Shown: piece after piece, positions 16,723-24,722 of the stretch
Numbering within the stretch: position 1 is the stretch's first letter
How the letters are laid out: the number at the start of each line of letters is the position of its first letter
Source of the DNA: CAIKOD01 sp035505975
GTDB taxonomy: Archaea; Halobacteriota; Methanomicrobia; Methanomicrobiales; Methanospirillaceae
Assembly: GCA_035505975.1 (NCBI GenBank)
Contig: DATJQJ010000040.1
Span: forward strand, 1-33,971
DNA length: 33,971 bases
Direction: 5' to 3'
Made by a program: the position numbers and the translations under genes
The notes under the pieces: model-generated
Database searches by the model: none
What the model was told of the DNA's origin: nothing
What the model saw: the letters and a program-made list of their open reading frames with translations, nothing else

Positions 16723-16791
16723 ATTATTGGACATTAATAATATTTTGTATGTAATATAGTAGAGAATTTACGAGAAATAATTTACAATTGT
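16723..16791. promoter_or_regulatory. AT-rich divergent control region with short repeats
   Basis: Between the two TATA boxes lie an inverted repeat ATTATT/AATAAT (16723-16741), two direct copies of AATTTAC 14 bases apart (16765-16771, 16779-16785) and the palindrome ACAATTGT (16784-16791). They are candidate operators for the adjacent regulator. AT-rich DNA yields such matches by chance, so confidence is low. Confidence 0.3.
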
Positions 16792-16814
16792 ATAATAAAA
16801 ATACCCCTAAAGTA

Positions 16815-16826
16815 CATATTTAAATA
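16815..16826 (+). promoter_or_regulatory. TATA box of the ABC importer operon
   Basis: CATATTTAAATA is centred about 29 bases before the ATG of the binding-protein gene, which predicts a very short leader. Confidence 0.65.
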
Positions 16827-16849
16827 TCGACAGGACGAGAGATACAGAC

Positions 16850-18076
16850 ATGAAAAAGATCACTGGATTCCTTGTATTGGGTATTGCAGTCCTGCTGGTA
16901 TTTCTTTCCGCAGGCTGCGTACAACAAGCCGGGAAGGGACCGAATACCAACGCGACAGAAGTCGATATCCTCTATGCAGGCGGAGTGGGGCCCATGCCGG
17001 TCCTCATCAGTACGAATCAGATCGATGGCTACATCGCCTGGCAGCCGTTCGTTTCGATTGCGACCGATGCAAAGATCGGCCAGCTTGTCACCTATTCGCA
17101 GAACCTGCCTCCCGATAACGAATGGAACAACCACCCCTGCTGCGTCCTGACGGCAAGGGACGACCTCGTCGCCTCTAACCCGGATTTCGTCAATGCCATG
17201 GCTGCCCAGACCATTCTTGCCAACAAGTTTTTAACTGATAACCCTGACAAAGCGTCGGTGGATTTAGCTGAATTCCTTGCCGGAAGTGGCAATTTCACCT
17301 ACGGAAATGTGTCGGTTTCCTCAACGCAGGTATTAAAAGACGCCATCCCGACGGTACGCTACACCACCGATCCGACACCCCAGTGGATCAGTCAGACGAA
17401 AAATTTCACCGCCACGCAGATCGCACTCGGTTACATCAACGGTAAGCTGAAGAACGCCAGCGTTGCCGACATGAACAGCGTCCTCTTCAACTTTGGTCCG
17501 TATACGAACGCTCAGGAAATGATCAAGAACAATAAGATCGTTACGCCGGCGAAACTGAGCCAGCCGGTCGGGATCGGCTACCTGAAAGGGGATATGCATG
17601 GCGGAGCGATCATGATCGCAGTCAAGGAATGGCAATATTTCAATGACACCTATGGAATTGCGTTAAAACCACGGGATCTCACTGCCGCAAGGCCCGATGT
17701 CGCAGACCTGATCGTGAATGGGGTGCCGGTCGCCGAAATCCACCTGGTCCCGGCCGATGCAGGCCCCCAGCTCATGCAGGTCGAGGCCACCGGATCCGTT
17801 GTTATGGGCTACGCAGGAGTACCTCCGGCACTCGCTTCGATCGACAAGGGGTCGCCAATCCATATCCTGATGCCGATCAATACCGAGGGGTCCGGGCTCG
17901 TCTCGGCGATCAATTCCCCAGGCACCGACTGGAACAGCTTCATGAACTGGGCGGCACAGAGGTCGGCAAGCGGCAAACCCTTAAAGATTGCAGCACCTTC
18001 CAAGGGTTCAATCCAGGATGTTATGCTTAAAGCTGCCCTCGAATCAAGTGGTGTCACGGTAAAAGAAGTTTCATGA
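16850..18076 (+). CDS. ABC importer substrate-binding lipoprotein with swapped halves
   Basis: 408 residues. The N-terminus is a lipoprotein signal (MKK, hydrophobic core, lipobox LSAGC with Cys23). The body resembles nitrate/sulfonate/taurine (NMT1/SsuA-like) binding proteins, but the order of parts is reversed. Residues about 38-230 match what is normally the later part: GQIDAFIAWEPF-like NQIDGYIAWQPF (56-67), then HPCCVLTARDDLVASNP and the long helical tail. From Val240 the sequence looks like a normal mature N-terminus (VGIGYLKGDMHGGA), followed by GPQLMQ, VVMGYAGVPPAL and the GSIQDVMLKAALESSGV region, where the protein ends. Its C-terminus would join naturally to residue 38. This suggests a circularly permuted fold; the ligand is unknown. 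The permease and ATPase genes follow at once. Confidence 0.82.
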   Translation: MKKITGFLVLGIAVLLVFLSAGCVQQAGKGPNTNATEVDILYAGGVGPMPVLISTNQIDGYIAWQPFVSIATDAKIGQLVTYSQNLPPDNEWNNHPCCVLTARDDLVASNPDFVNAMAAQTILANKFLTDNPDKASVDLAEFLAGSGNFTYGNVSVSSTQVLKDAIPTVRYTTDPTPQWISQTKNFTATQIALGYINGKLKNASVADMNSVLFNFGPYTNAQEMIKNNKIVTPAKLSQPVGIGYLKGDMHGGAIMIAVKEWQYFNDTYGIALKPRDLTAARPDVADLIVNGVPVAEIHLVPADAGPQLMQVEATGSVVMGYAGVPPALASIDKGSPIHILMPINTEGSGLVSAINSPGTDWNSFMNWAAQRSASGKPLKIAAPSKGSIQDVMLKAALESSGVTVKEVS

Positions 18077-18101
18077 GACAGAAACACTCCATATATTAGA
18101 C

Positions 18102-18893
18102 ATGGGTTTCATGTTGAAGGGATTTTTAAAATCCTTTCCTTTTTTAAAAATAGCACTCCCGCTCATTATTATCGTCCTGTGGGCAGTGCTATCCACCCTT
18201 ATAAACAATCCCTTTATCCTCCCCGATATTGCCTCCGTCCTTGAAGTACTTCTCCATCCGGTCTCCGATATACAGGGAAGCGGCAGCCTGCTCGGCAATG
18301 CCCTGATCAGTCTTGGCAGGGTAATCCTTGGATTTTCCGTGGCCTGCCTTATCGCCATCCCGCTCGGGATCGTCATGGGCCGATCGGAAAGGGTCCATGA
18401 TTTCTTCGATTCGGCGGTGCAGATGTTCCGTCCGATCCCCCCTCTTGCCTGGGTCCCCCTCGCTCTTGTCTGGTTTCGGATCGGCCTGACCGCAATGGTC
18501 TTCATCATAGCCATTGGGGCATTTTTCCCTGTGCTTCTCAATACCCTGGACGGCGTGAAGAGCATCAAGAAAACCTGGGTCGAAGCGGCGGTGACCCTGG
18601 GTGCACGGGAGGGCCAGGTCCTCTCAAAAGTTGTCCTTCCCGGAGCCCTGCCAACGATCTGGACGGGGCTGCGGGTCGGGTTTGGCATTGCATGGATGTG
18701 CGTGGTTGCAGCGGAGATGATGCCGGGTACGAACTCAGGTATCGGGTACCTCATTATAAATTCCTGGTACTGGAGCCAAGTCGATGTGATTATCGCCGGG
18801 ATCATTGTCATCGGTATCATCGGCATCGGGGTGGATTTCCTCTTCAAACTCGTTGAGCGGAAAAAATTCATGTGGCGGGAGCTCGATCGATGA
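18102..18893 (+). CDS. ABC importer permease, SsuC/TauC type
   Basis: 263 residues with about six membrane segments, typical of the BPD_transp_1 family. The EAA loop that contacts the ATPase is clear: WVEAAVTLGAREGQ followed by VVLPGALPTIWTGLR. It forms the membrane channel of an importer of the nitrate/sulfonate/taurine class. It begins 25 bases after the binding-protein gene and its stop overlaps the ATPase start (ATGA). Met4 is an alternative start; no clear ribosome binding site precedes either. Confidence 0.9.
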   Translation: MGFMLKGFLKSFPFLKIALPLIIIVLWAVLSTLINNPFILPDIASVLEVLLHPVSDIQGSGSLLGNALISLGRVILGFSVACLIAIPLGIVMGRSERVHDFFDSAVQMFRPIPPLAWVPLALVWFRIGLTAMVFIIAIGAFFPVLLNTLDGVKSIKKTWVEAAVTLGAREGQVLSKVVLPGALPTIWTGLRVGFGIAWMCVVAAEMMPGTNSGIGYLIINSWYWSQVDVIIAGIIVIGIIGIGVDFLFKLVERKKFMWRELDR

Positions 18894-19645
18894 AACTTGA
18901 AATCAATCACGTATCCAAGGTGTTCCTGCAGCGGAACGAGGTATCCCCGGCACTTTTGGATATCAGCACCGTTGTGCTGGATGAGGAATTCCTCTGTATC
19001 CTCGGACCATCCGGGTGTGGTAAGACGACACTTCTCCGGATGATTGCAGGCCTCGAACCGCCGACCGAAGGTTCGATCACAATCGATGATGAGCCTGTAA
19101 GCGGTCCGGGCCGGAAGATGGCGATGATTTTCCAGGACTATTCCCTGTATCCCTGGCGGACGGTAATCGAGAACATCGCATTCGGGCTCGAGGTTCAGGA
19201 CGTGAACAGGGAGACGAGGATGAAGGTGGCCGGATCGTACCTCGACCTGATCGGTCTCCGGGAATTCGGGGATAACTATCCTTACGAGCTTTCCGGGGGC
19301 ATGCGGCAACGCGTGGCGGTAGCAAGGGCACTCGCGATCGATCCATCGGTTCTCCTCATGGATGAGCCGTTCGGAGCACTCGATGCCCAGACCCGGAACA
19401 TGCTCCAGATCGAGATCCTTAAAATCTGGGAAAAGACCAGGAAGACGATCCTTTTCGTTACCCATAGCGTTGACGAGGCTGTTTTCCTGGCCGACCGCAT
19501 CATGGTGCTCACGAGCAGGCCGGGAAAGATCAAGGAGATCGTGGCCATCGATCTGCCGAGGCCCAGGGACCGTACAAGCCCGGACTTCGCCAAAATCCGC
19601 CGCTATGTATTGAGTTTAATCGACGAACACGCGATAGTCCAGTAA
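18890..19645 (+). CDS. ABC importer ATPase, SsuB/TauB type
   Basis: 251 residues. All ABC motifs are intact: Walker A GPSGCGKTT (39-47), Q-loop FQDYSLYPWRTV (about 81-92), signature LSGGMRQRVAVARAL (134-148), Walker B VLLMDEPFGALD (154-165) and the switch His in FVTHSVDEAV (189-198). It hydrolyses ATP to drive the importer. I chose the ATG at 18890, which overlaps the permease stop, over an upstream frame extension at 18872. The substrate class comes from family resemblance only. Confidence 0.93.
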   Translation: MKLEINHVSKVFLQRNEVSPALLDISTVVLDEEFLCILGPSGCGKTTLLRMIAGLEPPTEGSITIDDEPVSGPGRKMAMIFQDYSLYPWRTVIENIAFGLEVQDVNRETRMKVAGSYLDLIGLREFGDNYPYELSGGMRQRVAVARALAIDPSVLLMDEPFGALDAQTRNMLQIEILKIWEKTRKTILFVTHSVDEAVFLADRIMVLTSRPGKIKEIVAIDLPRPRDRTSPDFAKIRRYVLSLIDEHAIVQ

Positions 19646-19666
19646 GTTTTAATAGCGAATATCTCC

Positions 19667-19677
19667 TTTTTATAAAG
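19667..19677 (+). promoter_or_regulatory. TATA box of the L10e gene
   Basis: TTTTTATAAAG lies about 34 bases before the L10e ATG and 22 bases after the ABC ATPase stop. A GGAG at 19694-19697 may act as the ribosome binding site in a short leader. Confidence 0.65.
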
Positions 19678-19705
19678 AACGAACAGGAATTCGGAGTTCT
19701 AGACA

Positions 19706-20206
19706 ATGGTACGAAAACCAGGTAAGATGTATCGGAATCTTGCAAAGAAAGCGTACACCCGCAGGGAATATATGGGCGGTGTACCGGGTAGCAAGATTGT
19801 GCAGTTCGAAATGGGCAATCTCTCGCAGGACTTCCCGGTCGAAACTCACCTCATCGTAGACGAATGTTGCCAGATACGGCATACGGCCCTCGAAGCAGCC
19901 CGTATTGCAATCAACAGGCGGCTGATGAAAGACGTCGGAAGGGCAAACTTCCATATGAAACTGAGAGTGTATCCCCATCACGTGCTCCGTGAAAACAAAC
20001 AGGCAACAGGAGCCGGGGCAGACCGTGTTTCAGAAGGGATGCGTCTTGCCTTTGGTAAGGCAGTGGGAACTGCAGCCCGGGTAGAACCGAAACAGAGGAT
20101 CTTCACGGTATTTACGACATCGCAGTATGTTGACAAATGCAAGGAAGCCCTCAAACATGGAGGGCACAAACTCCCGAGTCCCTACCATATTGTAATCAAA
20201 CAATAA
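19706..20206 (+). CDS. rpl10e: Large-subunit ribosomal protein L10e (uL16)
   Basis: 166 residues, normal for archaeal L10e/uL16. It sits near the peptidyl-transferase centre and helps place tRNA. The family sequence is clear throughout: MVRKPGKMYRNLAKKAYTRR, the EARIAINRRLMK-like AARIAINRRLMKDVG, the conserved HHVLRENKQATGAGADRVSEGMR loop and the C-terminal GGHKLPSPYHIVI. It has its own TATA box and is followed by a T10 run, so it forms a single-gene transcription unit. Confidence 0.97.
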   Translation: MVRKPGKMYRNLAKKAYTRREYMGGVPGSKIVQFEMGNLSQDFPVETHLIVDECCQIRHTALEAARIAINRRLMKDVGRANFHMKLRVYPHHVLRENKQATGAGADRVSEGMRLAFGKAVGTAARVEPKQRIFTVFTTSQYVDKCKEALKHGGHKLPSPYHIVIKQ

Positions 20207-20214
20207 CCGATCTA

Positions 20215-20224
20215 TTTTTTTTTT
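20215..20224 (+). terminator. T10 terminator after L10e
   Basis: An unbroken run of ten T starts 9 bases after the L10e stop, a typical archaeal intrinsic terminator. Confidence 0.7.
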
Positions 20225-20511
20225 CAGCCTTACCCTGAGTCATTTTAAAATCTGCGTTCTAACGCCCTGGAACCGGGTACCGGCAACTTTCCGCTGGGTT
20301 TGTATGAGAACGATGATTATCAGATAATCCGGGTCATTTTCCGGGTGGGAGCGAAAAAACTATTCAGGCAGATGCCGGCCGGGACAGGGTTGACAGGGCA
20401 GATTGATTCATGAGGAATTACCGACAACCATTGGATAGCTATTTAAGAACGAGGGAACACTTTTTCGATTATCTGAAGTATGATACAGTCAAGGTGATTA
20501 AGGAGGCTCTT

Positions 20512-22260
20512 ATGATATCTGTCCTGCTCGTAGATGACGACCCTTCGCTGCTGGAAATTACCGGGATATATTTGAAAAAAAATAAAAATATCTCGGTGGA
20601 CACGTCCTCTTCAGCCCGCGAAGCACTCGAAAAAATGAAGGACCGTTCGTACGATGTGATCGTCTCGGACTATGATATGCCGGAAATGAATGGCATAGAG
20701 TTCTTAAAAATACTACGATCGTCAGGTGACCAGACACCATTTATTTTGTTTACGGGAAAAGGGCAGGAGCAGGTTGCGTCGGATGCGATCAATAACGGGG
20801 CATCGTTTTATCTCATACGGGCAGGAGATCCGAAATCCGAGTTCCTCTCGCTCTCCCATAAAATAAAGCGGGCTGTCGAACAAAGGAGGGCAGAAATCGA
20901 GCTGAAAAATTCAGAGGAACGGCTGCGTCTCATTCTGGATTCGCTACCTTCCGGGGTGATGATCATCGATGCCGAGACTCATAACGTGATCGGCATCAAC
21001 CCCGCAGCACTCCGGATGATGGGCCATACAGAGAAAGAGATCATCGGTAAACCCTGTTTCAGAGTCATTTGCCCGAATGAAGAGGGGGCATGCCCGATCA
21101 CCGATCTCGATGAGACGATGGACAGTATCGAACGGACGCTGGTCACGAAGAACGGGATGAAAAAACCGGTCATAAAAAGTGTTGCAAGGATCACGTTGAA
21201 TGAAAGACCGGTACTCGTAGAGAGTTTCATCGACCTGACAGAGCAGAAGAAAATCGAGAAGGCACTCCATGAAAGCCGGGAAAAATACCGGATGCTCGTC
21301 GAAGAGATCCACGATATGATCTGGCTTGTCGATGCGAAAGGGAAGTTCAAGTACGTCAGCCCGCGGAGCGTTTCCCTGCTCGGCCTGCGCCCCGAAGAGA
21401 TGATCGGTCATACCCCTTCGGAATTCATATCGTTCGAAGACGGGAAAAAGGTAAGGGACATATTCGAGGAAAGCCTCGTCGATCACAGGGAAATTCACCT
21501 CGTCGAGACGCACATGCACCACAAGGACGGCAGGACACTGGTCATCGAATCGAGTGCCGTTCCCTACTTTTCAAAGGACGGAAAACTCCTCGGGTTCCGC
21601 GGAGTAAGCAGGGATATTACCGCGATCAAGAAGGGTGAGGAAGTGATCGCGCTCCTCGCCGCGATTGTCACATCGTCTGACGATGCGATAATCAGCGAGG
21701 GCTTAAACCATACCATTACGACGTGGAACAAGGGAGCGGAGAGGATTTTCGGCTATTTTGCCGATGAAATCATCGGGACCCCTGCCCTCCGCCTGGTCCC
21801 TGACAACGGCGTCCAGGCGCTGGACGAAGTGATGGAACGGGTAATGAAAGGAGAGTACCAGCAACATTTCGATGCATTCAGGCTGAAAAAAGATGGTTCC
21901 GAGGTCGAGGTCTCACTCTCTCTCTCCCCAATCAGGGATTCCCAGAACGAAATCGTCGGGATTGCCACGATTGCAAGAGACCTCACGAGACAGAGGGAGA
22001 CGGAAAAAGCCCTGATATCCTATATAGCTGAAACGGCGATGCGGCTCAAGAACCCTGTAGAGATGATCGCCGATCGTCTCTCCGATGTCAGGGACCAGAT
22101 CGGGGCCGGGGACGTTTCCGAAGAGGAGATCCGCCTCCAGCTGCAGACCCAGATCAGGAATGCAGAGCAGATCGTAGCAAACCTCCGGGACCTGAACCAG
22201 GCAATTATGGAAGGTTTTTCGTCCATCCCGGATGCGTACAGGAAATACCTGATCCGATAG
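20512..22260 (+). CDS. Response-regulator/multi-PAS sensor protein without kinase domain
   Basis: 582 residues from the ATG at 20512, chosen because AAGGAGG lies 5 bases upstream; a frame from 20410 lacks this. The order is a receiver domain (about 1-120; acidic pair Asp8/Asp9, phospho-acceptor Asp53 in VSDYDMPEMNG, conserved Thr in ILFTGKG), then three PAS domains (about 130-250, 255-380, 385-505) with PAC-type endings such as GVSRDIT and TIARDLT, then a helical tail (IAETAMRLKNPVEMI). No HATPase domain follows, so it cannot itself be a classical histidine kinase. The receiver Lys expected near residue 105 is replaced: FYLIRAGD carries Arg. It is cytoplasmic with no membrane segment. A RecA-like gene follows after 7 bases and probably works with it. 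Confidence 0.85.
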   Translation: MISVLLVDDDPSLLEITGIYLKKNKNISVDTSSSAREALEKMKDRSYDVIVSDYDMPEMNGIEFLKILRSSGDQTPFILFTGKGQEQVASDAINNGASFYLIRAGDPKSEFLSLSHKIKRAVEQRRAEIELKNSEERLRLILDSLPSGVMIIDAETHNVIGINPAALRMMGHTEKEIIGKPCFRVICPNEEGACPITDLDETMDSIERTLVTKNGMKKPVIKSVARITLNERPVLVESFIDLTEQKKIEKALHESREKYRMLVEEIHDMIWLVDAKGKFKYVSPRSVSLLGLRPEEMIGHTPSEFISFEDGKKVRDIFEESLVDHREIHLVETHMHHKDGRTLVIESSAVPYFSKDGKLLGFRGVSRDITAIKKGEEVIALLAAIVTSSDDAIISEGLNHTITTWNKGAERIFGYFADEIIGTPALRLVPDNGVQALDEVMERVMKGEYQQHFDAFRLKKDGSEVEVSLSLSPIRDSQNEIVGIATIARDLTRQRETEKALISYIAETAMRLKNPVEMIADRLSDVRDQIGAGDVSEEEIRLQLQTQIRNAEQIVANLRDLNQAIMEGFSSIPDAYRKYLIR

Positions 22261-22267
22261 TCCCATC

Positions 22268-22831
22268 ATGGTTTTTTCGATCAAAACGCTGGAAGAGAGC
22301 AGGATCGTCCTGCTGCTTGCTGAGTCGCGGAAACTGCGCCAGGTAAACCTGGACGTGATGAGGGAGATGACCACGAATGATTATTCGGTGATCCTCCTCT
22401 CAGTCACTCTCCCGAACATGGTAATCCGGAGGACCTATACGGCTGCGGGGATCAACCTCTCCCAGGTGCACGTGGTCGACGCGGTAACAAAATACTCAGG
22501 GGGTCCCGTGGATTCTGCCGATACGCAGTGCCATTACATCTCGAACCCCGGCAACCTGACCGATATCGGGATCGTCATCACCGAACTCTTAAAGACTGTT
22601 CCCAGTCAGAAAAAATGCCTGTTTTTCGATGATGTCTCCACGATGCTCCTCTACTCGCCTTCGGTTACGATCTCGAAGTTTATCCACTTTATGACGAATA
22701 AGCTCAGGCTGTACGATGTTTCCGGTGTGCTGCTCGCCGTTGAAAAGGGGCTCGACCCCGCACTGGTCACCCAGCTCTCGACGTTCGCAGACCTCGTTGT
22801 GCAGGCTGATGAGCAGGCAACAGGCAATTAA
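22268..22831 (+). CDS. RecA/KaiC-fold-like protein without a P-loop
   Basis: 187 residues. The sequence reads like the core of a KaiC/RecA-type domain: alternating beta strands and helices, a VHVVDAVTKYSGG stretch, a Walker-B-like strand CLFFDDVSTMLLY, and a late DVSGVLLAVEKG strand. No Walker A (GxxxxGKT/S) is present, so ATP hydrolysis is unlikely. It starts 7 bases after the PAS sensor and is probably co-transcribed. A signalling partner or output module for the sensor is inferred. The family is not named with certainty. Confidence 0.65.
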   Translation: MVFSIKTLEESRIVLLLAESRKLRQVNLDVMREMTTNDYSVILLSVTLPNMVIRRTYTAAGINLSQVHVVDAVTKYSGGPVDSADTQCHYISNPGNLTDIGIVITELLKTVPSQKKCLFFDDVSTMLLYSPSVTISKFIHFMTNKLRLYDVSGVLLAVEKGLDPALVTQLSTFADLVVQADEQATGN

Positions 22832-22897
22832 TATTTTCGTATTGCTTTTGCTTTGTGAGAATATATCACATTTCTGGGCGTTATCTCTGCATCAGGA

Positions 22898-24610
22898 CTA
22901 ATAATACCTGATGACGATTATACCGGAACCACCGTTGCCTCCGTTTCCAGTGTTCCCCCCTCCACCGCCTCCTCCACCGGTGTTTGCAGTCCCTGCGGTT
23001 CCTGCCTTTGCACCAACAGCACCGCCGCCTCCGCCACCGGAGCCTCCGCTGCCTCCAGTTGAACTGCCTTGTTTATACCCGCCACCACCACCTCCACCGG
23101 CATAGGTGAGAATATTGCCGGTGATGTTCGAACTAATCCCATTGCCACCTGTCCCCCCGACATAGTTCGGTGAAGTTCCCGTTGGAGCTCCGCCGGTCGC
23201 TGCTGCGCCCCCGCCACCGCCACCCATATAATGGCCCCCTCCGTTTATTCCTGTTCCACCGGCATTTCCCTGGCCCGGTGGTGATGCGATTCCGGCCGCA
23301 CCGGTATTTACAGCACCACCACCAGATCCTCCAGAAAGTCCACTGAACGCTGAGCCACCACCACTTCCACCCCCGCCGCCACCGGCTGCGGTAATGGTTG
23401 CGAATACGGAGTTTCCTCCACTTGTGCCCGTTGCAGAACTTTTAGATCCCGCCCCCCCACTACCGACAATTACTGACTGAGAGCCTGAAAGGCCGAATAA
23501 TTTACCGGACAGGAATCCGCCTGCACCTCCTCCTCCACCGTAACGCCCTCCGCCGCCGCCACCGGCAACTACGAGGTATTCAATGGTTGAGACACCCTGA
23601 GGTACCGTCCAGGAAGAGGTTCCTACGGTCGTAAAACTTTTAACGGTTATGTTGTTATACGTGAAGGCGTTCGTTCCGGTCGCGGATCCTCCGGGGGCCG
23701 TGATGATTATGGTTACCGGGCCAGCGGATGTTCTGGCCGGCGTGATCGCTGTGATCGAAGTATCGGAATTCACCACAAACGAAACAGCAGGGGTTCCCCC
23801 GAACGTTACTGCAGTTGCACCGGTAAATCCAGTTCCCGAGATGGTTACCGTGGTCTGCACCGAAACCGGGCCTGATGCCGGGCTCACGCTCGTGAATGTA
23901 GGGGGTGGGACATAGGTAAACCGGTCGGCCGTTGATACAGCGCTGGTACCACTTGGGGAAGTGACAGCTATATCGACGGTACCCGAACCGGGAGGTGAAC
24001 TGGCAATAATCGTGTTGTCTGATAATACCGTGAAATTCGTTGCGACTATTGGCCCGAACCGTACAACCATTACGCCATCAAACCCGAAACCGGAAATCAT
24101 GACAGGGGTGCCGCCGGAAAGAGGGCCATTTGCCGGTGAGACTCCGGTTATTACTGGCGGAGAAATAGTCGTTGGAACCGGAGTAATAGATGATAGCGTA
24201 TGCTCGACGAGGAGATCGGATTCCGTCGGCCCACGATAATAAATCTGTACAAGGCCCGGTGTCTCGTTACCCATGGGAACAGTCAGAATGTCTCCGACGT
24301 TCCAGTCCAGAGCACCATTGCCTGCGATAAGCGGGGTCCTGTCGATATTATTTACGAAGATGAGATATTCGCCGCCTTTTAAGGCATCCCCGCCGCTGTG
24401 GGTGATATACACATAGTTCTGCCCGGTAGACTGGTTTGTGATATTGTCAATCACCGCACTTATTTCCGGGATTTGCGTTTTCTGAGGCTGGGATACCAGG
24501 ACAAGGCTCACGATGCCGAATGCGAGGACTATCATCGATACAAGAAGTATAATCCCGATTACTTCAGATGCTCCATAGTCGTTCGAAGGTTCTGGCCCTC
24601 GCCTGTTCAT
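22898..24610 (-). CDS. Pilin-like surface protein with TIG domains and glycine-rich C-terminus
   Basis: 570 residues from the ATG at 24608-24610, supported by a GAGG site and by the short basic leader MNRRG; a longer frame to 24679 exists. A class III (archaeal pilin) signal follows: DYGASEVIG, then a hydrophobic helix of about 20 residues. After a small beta domain come two TIG/IPT domains (ITGVSPANGPLSGGTPV and FTSVSPASGPVSVQTTV). The rest, about residue 325 onward, is glycine-rich. It opens with SWTVPQGVSTIEYLVVAGGGGGG and ends with GSGIIVIRYY, matching the Gly-rich domain seen in many exported and phage tail proteins. It is probably a minor pilin or pilus-linked adhesin. It is the most 3' of a set of minus-strand pilus genes. 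Confidence 0.8.
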   Translation of the reverse strand: MNRRGPEPSNDYGASEVIGIILLVSMIVLAFGIVSLVLVSQPQKTQIPEISAVIDNITNQSTGQNYVYITHSGGDALKGGEYLIFVNNIDRTPLIAGNGALDWNVGDILTVPMGNETPGLVQIYYRGPTESDLLVEHTLSSITPVPTTISPPVITGVSPANGPLSGGTPVMISGFGFDGVMVVRFGPIVATNFTVLSDNTIIASSPPGSGTVDIAVTSPSGTSAVSTADRFTYVPPPTFTSVSPASGPVSVQTTVTISGTGFTGATAVTFGGTPAVSFVVNSDTSITAITPARTSAGPVTIIITAPGGSATGTNAFTYNNITVKSFTTVGTSSWTVPQGVSTIEYLVVAGGGGGGRYGGGGGAGGFLSGKLFGLSGSQSVIVGSGGAGSKSSATGTSGGNSVFATITAAGGGGGGSGGGSAFSGLSGGSGGGAVNTGAAGIASPPGQGNAGGTGINGGGHYMGGGGGGAAATGGAPTGTSPNYVGGTGGNGISSNITGNILTYAGGGGGGGYKQGSSTGGSGGSGGGGGGAVGAKAGTAGTANTGGGGGGGGNTGNGGNGGSGIIVIRYY

Positions 24611-24722
24611 AGGTGCCTCGCTCCTGCTATTTTCTTTCTTTTTCACTGTGAAGAATGCGGCTATACCTGAGTCCCCCATTATCGCAGACGGTTATTAACA
24701 TTCACCCAGGGCAGGCTGGGTG

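Noticed and set aside
18071..19465. A 464-codon open frame on the minus strand
   Set aside because: It lies wholly antisense to the ABC permease and ATPase, whose motifs are complete. Such mirror frames are common opposite ABC genes.
22911..23570. Dense CCACCG/CCGCCA repeats as a possible repeat array
   Set aside because: They are glycine codons of the minus-strand protein; there is no fixed unit or spacer, so it is not a CRISPR or satellite.
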